Below are positions 31,480 to 37,735 of a DNA stretch of 37,735 nucleotides, piece after piece; positions within the stretch are counted from its first letter, which is position 1, and every line of letters starts with the position of its first letter. The notes under the pieces are model-generated. The model searched no databases. It was not told where the DNA came from and saw only the letters and a list, made by a program, of their open reading frames with translations. The position numbers and the translations under genes were made by a program. Source of the DNA: Collinsella sp. (GTDB lineage: Bacteria > Actinomycetota > Coriobacteriia > Coriobacteriales > Coriobacteriaceae); NCBI GenBank assembly GCA_031295725.1, contig JAUMNV010000158.1:1-37735 (forward strand). The letters run 5' to 3'.

Positions 31480-31734
31480 ATGGGTCCGTTCCAGATTCTT
31501 CTGTTTGTCGTATGGGCTGTCTCTGCCGTGGCGCTGACGATTCTCGTCCTGATGCATTCCGGTAAGGGCACCGGCGTTTCGGATATGATCGCTAGCTCGC
31601 TGTATAACTCCAGCTCTGCCACGGGCGTCATGGAGCAGAACCTCGATCGCCTGACGGTAATTATGGCCGTTGTTTTTGCCGTGTGCGTCGTCCTGTGCAT
31701 GTTCTTCTTCCCGCAGGGCATCGTCGGCTACTAA
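31480..31734 (+). CDS. secG: Preprotein translocase subunit SecG
   Basis: An 84-residue membrane protein with two hydrophobic segments (about residues 4-24 and 57-77). They are separated by a cytosolic loop rich in Gly and Ser (HSGKGTGVSDMIASSLYNSSSATGVMEQNLDR), the standard SecG layout. It is the accessory subunit of the SecYEG channel. The start is the ATG at 31480, with aaggag (31467-31472) 7 nt upstream. Its location after the glycolytic genes matches the tpiA-secG order of many actinobacteria. It is flanked by terminators, so it is likely monocistronic. Confidence 0.95.
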   Translation: MGPFQILLFVVWAVSAVALTILVLMHSGKGTGVSDMIASSLYNSSSATGVMEQNLDRLTVIMAVVFAVCVVLCMFFFPQGIVGY

Positions 31735-31759
31735 GCATCGGCGTATATACGATTGCAAT

Positions 31760-31786
31760 GGGTCTCGCAGGTGCGGGACCCTTTTT
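31760..31786 (+). terminator. Intrinsic terminator after secG
   Basis: A 9-bp stem (31760-31768 with 31773-31781, one U-G) has an aggt loop and is followed by ttttt (31782-31786). Confidence 0.93.
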
Positions 31787-31892
31787 GTTTACATATTTGT
31801 AACAGAGTCAAAATATCCCCACATACTTCGCCCAACTAAAGAAATTCTCGACCGTTAACCGGAATTAGCCCCAAATCGTGCATAAAATGCGC

Positions 31893-31995
31893 TACTGTAT
31901 TGCGAAACGTTGGTCCGTTGTGCATAACCAGCCATAGCAGCGGGCGGCGTTTTGATGGTTCGGATCGGATTGTCTCGACATATGTCCGACTGAAC
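31893..31995 (+). promoter_or_regulatory. Leader of the second peptide transporter: -10 box, AAACGTT site and hairpin
   Basis: TACTGT (31893-31898) is a possible -10. GAAACGTTGG (31904-31913) just after it resembles one arm and core of the LacI-type sites upstream of gap and of the sialic acid transporter, but it is less symmetric. Farther on, gttc/gaac and tcgga/tccga (31958-31969 with 31985-31995) form an interrupted stem that contains the palindrome GACATATGTC (31977-31986). Confidence 0.3.
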
Positions 31996-32027
31996 ATTTC
32001 TTTGTCCTATCTCATAAGGAGGATGGC

Positions 32028-33704
32028 ATGGCTGATTCTATGTTCCACCAGCCCGTTATGGGTCGTCGCGCCTTTGTTGGCGGCACCCTCGCTGCGAGCT
32101 CCATGGCTTTTCTTGCCGCATGCGGCAAGAAGGGCGGCGACGCTTCCGGTTCTGAGTCCGGTTCGACGCTGAACTTCTACATCAACAACCCGGTCTGCAT
32201 CGACCCCTACAATGTCCAGGAGGACCAGGGCACTCAGGTCGAGTACCAGCTCTTTGACGCTCTGACCTCTTATGACGCCGAGAAGGGCGAGATCGTTCCG
32301 CTGGCTTGCGAGTCCTTCGAGGCCAACGACGACGCCACCGAGTTCACCTTCAAGATCAAGAAGGCCAAGTTCCACAACGGTGACGACGTTACCTCCAAGT
32401 CCTTCAAGCTCGGTTGGGAGCGTCTGGTCAACACCAAGTCGGCCATCGCTACCGAGTATGGCCCTTCCGAGGTCTCCTATCACCTTTCCATGGTCGAGGG
32501 CTATGACGATCTGCTTGCCGGTAACGCTACCGAGCTCAGCGGTGTTACCTGCCCCGACGATGAGACCCTCGTCGTCAAGCTGTCTTCCGCTTACGCCGAC
32601 TTCCCCTTCGTCGCCTCTCACCCGGCTCTGGCCCCGGTTCCCGAGTGCGCCGAGTCCGATGCCAAGAGCTTCTACCTTGCACCGGTCGGTAACGGCCCGT
32701 TCATGATGGACGGCAAGTGGGAGGATGGTCAGGAGATCAACCTCAAGAAGTTCGACGATTACTATGGCGACAAGGCCAAGATCGATGGCATCCACTTCCA
32801 GGTCATCAAGGACATGGAGACCGCTTACAAGGAGTTCCAGGCCGGTAACCTCGATGTCTGTGACGTTCCCGTTGCTCAGATCGACGCCGCCAAGAAGGAT
32901 CGCGGCGTGTCCAAGGACGGCTACACCATGGGTGACGGCGAGCGCATGCTGCTCGGCTCCGAGCCTTCCACCTACTACCTGACCTGCAACAACACGGCCG
33001 AGCCGTTCAACAACGCCGACCTGCGCAGGGGTATCTCCCTGGCCATCAACCGTGAGGCCATCTGCAAGACCATCTTCAAGGGTACCCGTACCCCCGCCGA
33101 CGGCATTGTTCCTCCGGGCATCGATGGCTACAAGGAGGGCGCATGGGAGTTCTGCGCCTACGACGTCGACAAGGCTAACGAGTTCCTCGACAAGGTTGCT
33201 CCCGCTGGCGCTAACGGCGATCGTGGCATTAACGTGACCCTTTCCTACAACCAGGATGGTGGCCACAAGGAGATCATGGAGTCCATCATCGGTGACCTCG
33301 CCAAGGTTGGCGTTACCGCTGTCTCCGATACCCCCGAGTGGTCTGCCTTGCTCGAGCAGTACCAGAACTTTAACTATCAGTTCGGTCGTCTGGGTTGGAT
33401 TGCCGACTACCCGATTATGGACAACTTCCTGTATCCGCTGTTCCACTCCGACTCCCTCGGTGGCGACAACCGCTCCGGTTACAACAACCCCGAGTTCGAC
33501 GCCAAGGTCAACGAGGCTCGCACCACGGTTGACGACGAAGAGCGCGTTGCTAAGATGCAGGAGGCCGACGCTATGGTCGCTGCCGACTGCCCGGTCATCC
33601 CGGTGATGTTCTACACGCACACCATCGTCGGCTCCGATCGCATCAAGCACCTCTATGTCGATCCGCAGAAGCACGCCGAGCTGGGTACCGCTGAGCTCGC
33701 CTAA
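32028..33704 (+). CDS. ABC transporter solute-binding lipoprotein, oligopeptide (SBP_bac_5) family
   Basis: A 558-residue extracytoplasmic binding protein. The N-terminus has a twin arginine followed by a hydrophobic stretch and lipobox (GRRAFVGG ... LAAC), so a Tat-exported lipoprotein is likely. Family features are YFNNPVCIDPYNVQ-like start (INNPVCIDPYN), FHNGDDVTSKSFKLGWERL, and the late SLGGDNRSGYNNPEFD stretch, which is typical of OppA-type peptide binders. It differs clearly from the first binding protein of this window. The start is the ATG at 32028 behind aaggagg. It heads a five-gene operon whose ATPase retains the Cys motif typical of peptide systems, so oligopeptide is the likely ligand. 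Confidence 0.92.
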   Translation: MADSMFHQPVMGRRAFVGGTLAASSMAFLAACGKKGGDASGSESGSTLNFYINNPVCIDPYNVQEDQGTQVEYQLFDALTSYDAEKGEIVPLACESFEANDDATEFTFKIKKAKFHNGDDVTSKSFKLGWERLVNTKSAIATEYGPSEVSYHLSMVEGYDDLLAGNATELSGVTCPDDETLVVKLSSAYADFPFVASHPALAPVPECAESDAKSFYLAPVGNGPFMMDGKWEDGQEINLKKFDDYYGDKAKIDGIHFQVIKDMETAYKEFQAGNLDVCDVPVAQIDAAKKDRGVSKDGYTMGDGERMLLGSEPSTYYLTCNNTAEPFNNADLRRGISLAINREAICKTIFKGTRTPADGIVPPGIDGYKEGAWEFCAYDVDKANEFLDKVAPAGANGDRGINVTLSYNQDGGHKEIMESIIGDLAKVGVTAVSDTPEWSALLEQYQNFNYQFGRLGWIADYPIMDNFLYPLFHSDSLGGDNRSGYNNPEFDAKVNEARTTVDDEERVAKMQEADAMVAADCPVIPVMFYTHTIVGSDRIKHLYVDPQKHAELGTAELA

Positions 33705-33801
33705 GAGTTTGCAGCTTCCGTGAGGGTCAAGTATTTACGTAGACCTCATGGGAAACATACAGTTCTCCCTAACCTGGGGTAAACTGGCTGATGGTAATTT
33801 T

Positions 33802-33829
33802 GGGATGCCGGTCTGGCGATCGGCATCCC
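33802..33829 (+). terminator. Hairpin between binding-protein and permease genes (second operon)
   Basis: A perfect 9-bp stem (33802-33810 gggatgccg with 33821-33829) has a 10-nt loop and is followed by attta. It occupies the same place as the hairpin at 15735-15768 in the first transporter operon; partial termination or 3'-end protection of the binding-protein mRNA is likely. Confidence 0.65.
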
Positions 33830-33860
33830 ATTTAGGTTAATCCCTAGATAGGGGAGTGGT

Positions 33861-34898
33861 ATGGGTAAGTACATCGTTAAACGTGTGCTTCAGTTCATCC
33901 CGGTATTTTTGGGCGTTACGCTGATTCTGTTCGCCCTTCAGAATATCGTGCCGGGAGATCCGATCAAGCTGATCGGTGGAGACAAGGCTCTGTCCCCCGA
34001 GGTGGAGCTTCAGCTTCGCGTCCGCTATCACCTGGTCCAGTCGGACGAGGACGGCAACGCGATCCTTGACGAGAACGGCGACCCCGTTCAAACGTCGCTC
34101 GTGGACCGTTACTTGTATTACATGAACGGCCTGCTTCATGGCGATCTGGGCAATTCGTATCAGCGCAAGCTGCCGGTTACGGAAATCTTTGCCCAGAAGT
34201 ATCCGTATACGGTCAAACTTGCCGCGTGCGCCATCGTGCTCGAGGCAATCATGGGTATCGGTGCGGGTATCATTTCGGCGGTAAAGCGTTATTCCTTCTG
34301 GGATATTTTGGTAACGCTCACCACGTCGATCCTCGTTGCGGTCCCGGCCTTCTGGCTCGGTATGTTGCTGCAGCTGTTCTTTGGCGTCATCCTCAAGGAC
34401 GCTACGGGCGGTGCAATCTCCATGCCGATCTCGGGTGCCGGCGGTTCCAGCTCTCAGTATCAGGATTGGATGCACTATGTGCTTCCGACCATTACGCTGG
34501 CTTCGGTTTCGACCGCTTATGCCGCCCGCATTATGCGCTCGCAGCTGCTTGACGTCATGAACCAGGATTACATCCGTACGGCAAAGGCCAAGGGTCTCTC
34601 CAATCGCGCGATCATCGTCAAGCATGCGCTTAAGAATGCACTCATCCCCGTCGTTACCTATATTGGTGTCGACTTTGGCGGCATGCTTTCGGGCGCCATC
34701 CTGACCGAGACGGTTTTTAACTGGCCCGGTATCGGCTATGAGGTCTATCGCGCCATTAGCATGCGTGACTGGCCCATCGTTATGGGCGGCGTTACGCTCA
34801 TCGTCGTCGTCGTCATGGTGATTAACCTGCTCGTCGACATTAGCTATGCATTCCTCGACCCGCGCATCCGCCTTGGCGGTCCGTCGGATAAGGCCTAA
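33861..34898 (+). CDS. oppB: Peptide ABC transporter permease, OppB/DppB type
   Basis: A 345-residue inner-membrane permease (BPD_transp_1). The N-terminus YIVKRVLQFIPVFLGVTLILFALQNIVPGDP is characteristic. The EAA coupling loop is MNQDYIRTAKAKGLSNRAIIVKHALKNALIPV. The end is LDPRIRLG. A hydrophilic insert (about residues 55-75, SDEDGNAILDENGDPVQ) sits in the first extracytoplasmic loop. The start is the ATG at 33861 with ggggag about 6 nt upstream. It pairs with the next gene product to form the channel. Confidence 0.95.
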   Translation: MGKYIVKRVLQFIPVFLGVTLILFALQNIVPGDPIKLIGGDKALSPEVELQLRVRYHLVQSDEDGNAILDENGDPVQTSLVDRYLYYMNGLLHGDLGNSYQRKLPVTEIFAQKYPYTVKLAACAIVLEAIMGIGAGIISAVKRYSFWDILVTLTTSILVAVPAFWLGMLLQLFFGVILKDATGGAISMPISGAGGSSSQYQDWMHYVLPTITLASVSTAYAARIMRSQLLDVMNQDYIRTAKAKGLSNRAIIVKHALKNALIPVVTYIGVDFGGMLSGAILTETVFNWPGIGYEVYRAISMRDWPIVMGGVTLIVVVVMVINLLVDISYAFLDPRIRLGGPSDKA

Positions 34899-34912
34899 GG
34901 GAGGTACGTCTC

Positions 34913-35848
34913 ATGCAGGAAACTGATTCTCAGTCTCAGGAGCAGGCTACCGCCACGAAGGCCGCATCTGCTCCCGCCAAGTCCCGCACGCTGTGGGGCG
35001 ACGCTTTTAAGCGTCTTCGCAAGAACAAGCTCGCCGTTATCGGTGTCTGCTGGATCATCATCGTCGTTTTGGTTGCCCTGACCGCAGATCTGTGGGCTAA
35101 GCCCTGGCTCGGTTCGCCGACGGCTTCCGACTCGACCACCATGGCCGAGACGTCGCTGTTGGCTCCGTGTGCAGAGCACCCGTTTGGCACCGACGCCCTT
35201 GGTCGCGACATTCTCGTCCGCGTTATCTACGGTGCACGCGTTTCGCTGTCCGTCGGCATTATGGCCACCGCGATCTCCACGCTAATTGGTCTGGTCATGG
35301 GTGCTCTGGCCGGTTTCTACGGCGGGATCTGGGATACGATCATCATGCGCTGTGCGGACATCTTCCTGGCGTTCCCGTACGTGCTGTTCGTTGTCGCCAT
35401 GATCGCCGTTATCGGCCGTGGTCTTCAGAACGTCTTTATCGCCATCGGTATTCTCGGCTGGCCTTCGATTGCGCGCGTCTTCCGCTCTGCAATCTTGACG
35501 GTCAAAGAAAACGACTATGTTGACGCTGCGCGCGCGATGGGTGCATCTGATGCTCGTATCGTAGTGCGTCACATCTTCCCGAACTCCGTCGCCTCCATCG
35601 TGGTCTACGCGACCATGAACATTGGTGGCGCCATCCTGACCGAGTCCGCTCTGTCCTTCCTCGGCATGGGCGTTATTCCGCCTACGCCTTCGTGGGGCTC
35701 CATGATTCAGGACGGTCAGCAGTATCTTCTGACTGCTCCCTGGATGATGATCATGCCCGGTCTGGCAATTCTCTCGACGGTGCTCGCCTTCACCCTGCTG
35801 GGTGACGGTCTGCGCGACGCCCTCGACGTCAAGATGAAGGACGCATAA
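34913..35848 (+). CDS. oppC: Peptide ABC transporter permease, OppC/DppC type
   Basis: A 311-residue permease. A hydrophilic N-terminal tail of about 38 residues precedes the first membrane helix (LAVIGVCWIIIVVLVAL). The hallmark HPFGTDALGRDILVRVIYGARVSLSVG follows, then the EAA loop ENDYVDAARAMGASDARIVVRHIFPN. It ends GDGLRDALDVKMKDA. The start is the ATG at 34913 with ggagg 8 nt upstream. Unlike its counterpart in the first transporter it is not fused to an ATPase. Confidence 0.95.
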   Translation: MQETDSQSQEQATATKAASAPAKSRTLWGDAFKRLRKNKLAVIGVCWIIIVVLVALTADLWAKPWLGSPTASDSTTMAETSLLAPCAEHPFGTDALGRDILVRVIYGARVSLSVGIMATAISTLIGLVMGALAGFYGGIWDTIIMRCADIFLAFPYVLFVVAMIAVIGRGLQNVFIAIGILGWPSIARVFRSAILTVKENDYVDAARAMGASDARIVVRHIFPNSVASIVVYATMNIGGAILTESALSFLGMGVIPPTPSWGSMIQDGQQYLLTAPWMMIMPGLAILSTVLAFTLLGDGLRDALDVKMKDA

Positions 35849-35850
35849 GG

Positions 35851-36942
35851 ATGAAGAAGAACAAGAACTATGTGGACCTGAAGGACCAGCCGGTTCCCGA
35901 GGGCCAGCATCTGCTCGAGGTCGATGACCTAAAGATGTATTTCCACACCGAGGATGGCGTCGTTCGCGCTGTCGACGGTGTCTCCTACACGCTCGATCGC
36001 GGCGAGACCCTCGGTGTCGTCGGCGAGTCCGGCTCCGGTAAGTCCGTGACCGCCATGACCATCATGGGCCTTATCTCGATGCCTCCGGGAAAGATTGAGG
36101 GCGGCGACGTTCGCTATCGCGGTCGTTCTATCCTCGAGATGACCGAGGAAGAGATGCAGCACATTCGTGGTAACGATATCGCGATGATCTTCCAGGATCC
36201 TATGACCTCCTTGAACCCGGTCTATAAGATCGGCAAGCAGGTAGGCGAGGGTCTTCGTCTGCACCGTGGCTACTCCAAGCAGGAGGCGCTCAAGCGCGCC
36301 ACCGAGCTTTTGGACCTCGTGGGTATCCCCGAGCCCGAGAAGCGCGTCAATGAGTATCCGCACCAGTTCTCTGGCGGTATGCGTCAGCGCGTCATGATCG
36401 CTATGGCTCTTGCCTGCGACCCCGATATTCTGATTGCCGACGAGCCCACGACTGCCTTGGACGTTACCATTCAGGCTCAGATTATTGAGCTTATGCAGGA
36501 AATGCAGGAGAAGAACGGCAACGCCATCATCATGATTACCCATGACCTGGGCGTCGTTGCCGATATGGCCGATAAGATCATGGTTATGTACGCCGGCCGT
36601 CCCGTCGAGTTCGGTACTGCTGAGGAAATCTTCTACGAGAGTCGCCACCCCTACACCTGGGGCCTTATCCGCTCCATCCCGGAGCAGGCCATCGATGAGA
36701 AGAAGCCGCTTACGCCGATTCACGGCAACCCGCCTTCGCTCATGAACCTGCCCGAGGGCTGCGTGTTCTCGCCTCGTTGCCCCTATGCGACGGATAAGTG
36801 CCGCAAGCAGCGCCCCGAGCGTTTTGTTACCGAGTCTGGTCACTATTCTGCGTGCCACTACGCTGGCGACCCCGAGTTCCTCAAGAACGCTCCTGTGACG
36901 TCCCGTACGCGCAAGGATTCCAAGAAGGGAGGCGAGGCGTAA
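35851..36942 (+). CDS. oppD: Peptide ABC transporter ATPase, OppD/DppD type
   Basis: A 363-residue ATPase. Walker A is GESGSGKS (about residue 57), the signature FSGGMRQR (about 173) and Walker B ILIADEP, with ITHD after it. The C-terminal oligo_HPY domain keeps the four-cysteine motif (GCVFSPRC, then DKC, then GHYSAC, about residues 302-330), which binds a [4Fe-4S] cluster in studied members. The ATG follows the oppC stop by 2 bp. The stop overlaps the next start (taATG). Confidence 0.96.
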   Translation: MKKNKNYVDLKDQPVPEGQHLLEVDDLKMYFHTEDGVVRAVDGVSYTLDRGETLGVVGESGSGKSVTAMTIMGLISMPPGKIEGGDVRYRGRSILEMTEEEMQHIRGNDIAMIFQDPMTSLNPVYKIGKQVGEGLRLHRGYSKQEALKRATELLDLVGIPEPEKRVNEYPHQFSGGMRQRVMIAMALACDPDILIADEPTTALDVTIQAQIIELMQEMQEKNGNAIIMITHDLGVVADMADKIMVMYAGRPVEFGTAEEIFYESRHPYTWGLIRSIPEQAIDEKKPLTPIHGNPPSLMNLPEGCVFSPRCPYATDKCRKQRPERFVTESGHYSACHYAGDPEFLKNAPVTSRTRKDSKKGGEA

Positions 36943-37735
36943 TGGCAGATACCAACGAGCGTACTCCGCTGCTGAAGGTCGAGCACCTCTCTAAGGAGTT
37001 CCCCGCTGAGTCCGGCATGTTCGCCAAGCGCTTCTCCAAGCGTGTCGTCTCTGCTGTAAATGACATCTCTTTTGAGATTTATCCTGGCGAGACCTTCGGT
37101 CTGGTTGGCGAGTCTGGTTGCGGTAAGTCCACCACGGGCCGTACTATCATGCGCCTGACCAAGCCGACCGCCGGTAAGGTGTTCTTCCAGGGTAAAGATG
37201 TTGCCGAGATGAGCAAGCATGAGATCAAGGACATGCGTCGCGAGATGCAGTTTATCTTCCAAGATCCTTATGCTTCGCTCAACCCTCGTATGACCATCGG
37301 TGAGATCGTCTCCGAGCCCATGACCATTCACGGCGTGGGCACCAAGGAGGAGCGCATTGAGCGCGTCCGCGAGCTTCTCGACGTTGTCGGACTGAACCCC
37401 GAGCACATCAACCGTTATCCTCATGAGTTCTCCGGCGGTCAGCGTCAGCGTGTCGGCATCGCCCGCGCGTTCGCTTTGAAGCCCAAGCTGATCATCTGCG
37501 ACGAGCCGGTTTCCGCTTTGGATGTGTCCATTCAGGCCCAGGTTCTGAACCTGCTAAAGGAACTGCAGGACAAGTTTGGTACGGCGTATCTGTTTATCGC
37601 TCACGACCTGTCCGTCGTGCAGCACATTTCCGATCGCGTTGCCGTTATGTATCTGGGTAAGATGGTTGAGGTTTCGGACTGGAAGACGCTCTATAGCGAG
37701 CCTCACCATCCGTACACGCAGTCGCTGCTGTCTGC
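36942..37735 (+). CDS. oppF: Peptide ABC transporter ATPase, OppF/DppF type (3' end beyond window)
   Basis: An open frame of 264 codons runs off the right edge with no stop. It starts at the ATG that overlaps the oppD stop (taATG), with ggaggcgagg upstream. Walker A is GESGCGKS (about residue 56), the signature FSGGQRQR (about 163) and Walker B LIICDEPVSALD, with IAHDLS after it; HHPYTQSLLSA at the window end is the usual point where the C-terminal oligo_HPY domain begins. It would complete the heterodimeric ATPase of the second transporter. Confidence 0.95.
   Translation, partial: MADTNERTPLLKVEHLSKEFPAESGMFAKRFSKRVVSAVNDISFEIYPGETFGLVGESGCGKSTTGRTIMRLTKPTAGKVFFQGKDVAEMSKHEIKDMRREMQFIFQDPYASLNPRMTIGEIVSEPMTIHGVGTKEERIERVRELLDVVGLNPEHINRYPHEFSGGQRQRVGIARAFALKPKLIICDEPVSALDVSIQAQVLNLLKELQDKFGTAYLFIAHDLSVVQHISDRVAVMYLGKMVEVSDWKTLYSEPHHPYTQSLLS

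Overview
The window is a gene-dense, high-GC stretch (about 60% by eye) of a Gram-positive actinobacterial chromosome. Gene content and style point to class Coriobacteriia, most likely Collinsella or a close relative. The grounds are the WhiA-RapZ-Gap-Pgk-TpiA-SecG block, Tat-type lipoprotein solute-binding proteins, strong C/G-ending codon bias and gut-type sialic acid catabolism. The genus is an inference from content; no rRNA lies in the window. I see no tRNA, rRNA, CRISPR array, insertion sequence or prophage.

Left part (1-13.7 kb). The 3' end of uvrB is followed by a leftward group: a COG2509-type FAD dehydrogenase, a BaiN/HI0933-type flavoprotein, the Mrp Fe-S carrier ATPase, and an LtaS-type membrane sulfatase/phosphoglycerol transferase. 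Rightward genes follow: uvrA with a candidate LexA box, a YbaK-type Cys-tRNA(Pro) deacylase, murJ and uvrC. All three UvrABC excinuclease genes are therefore within 14 kb.

Middle (13.7-24.5 kb). A rightward cluster looks like a complete sialic acid uptake and catabolism locus. It has a peptide/nickel-type ABC transporter (Tat lipoprotein, permease, a permease-ATPase fusion, and a second ATPase), a CE7-family esterase, a second CE7-like protein that has lost its catalytic serine, a DapA/NanA-family lyase, an ROK kinase (NanK-like) and NanE. Together they would import Neu5Ac, de-O-acetylate it, cleave it to ManNAc plus pyruvate, phosphorylate ManNAc and epimerise it to GlcNAc-6-P. The cluster sits between uvrC and rapZ, genes that are close neighbours in many actinobacteria. 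Several of its intergenic gaps carry unusually large RNA hairpins, and its 5' leader (363 bp) is rich in nested inverted repeats.

Right part (24.5-37.7 kb). rapZ-whiA (without yvcK between them) is followed by gap, pgk-tpiA-gpmI (lower glycolysis), secG, and a second peptide-type ABC transporter operon (SBP, two permeases, two ATPases) that runs off the right end. Intrinsic terminators after gap, gpmI and secG divide the transcripts. The features most worth checking are the pseudo-esterase next to an intact paralogue, the long hairpins in the nan cluster, the structured leader of the sialic acid transporter, and promoters that appear to fire into terminator-like hairpins.
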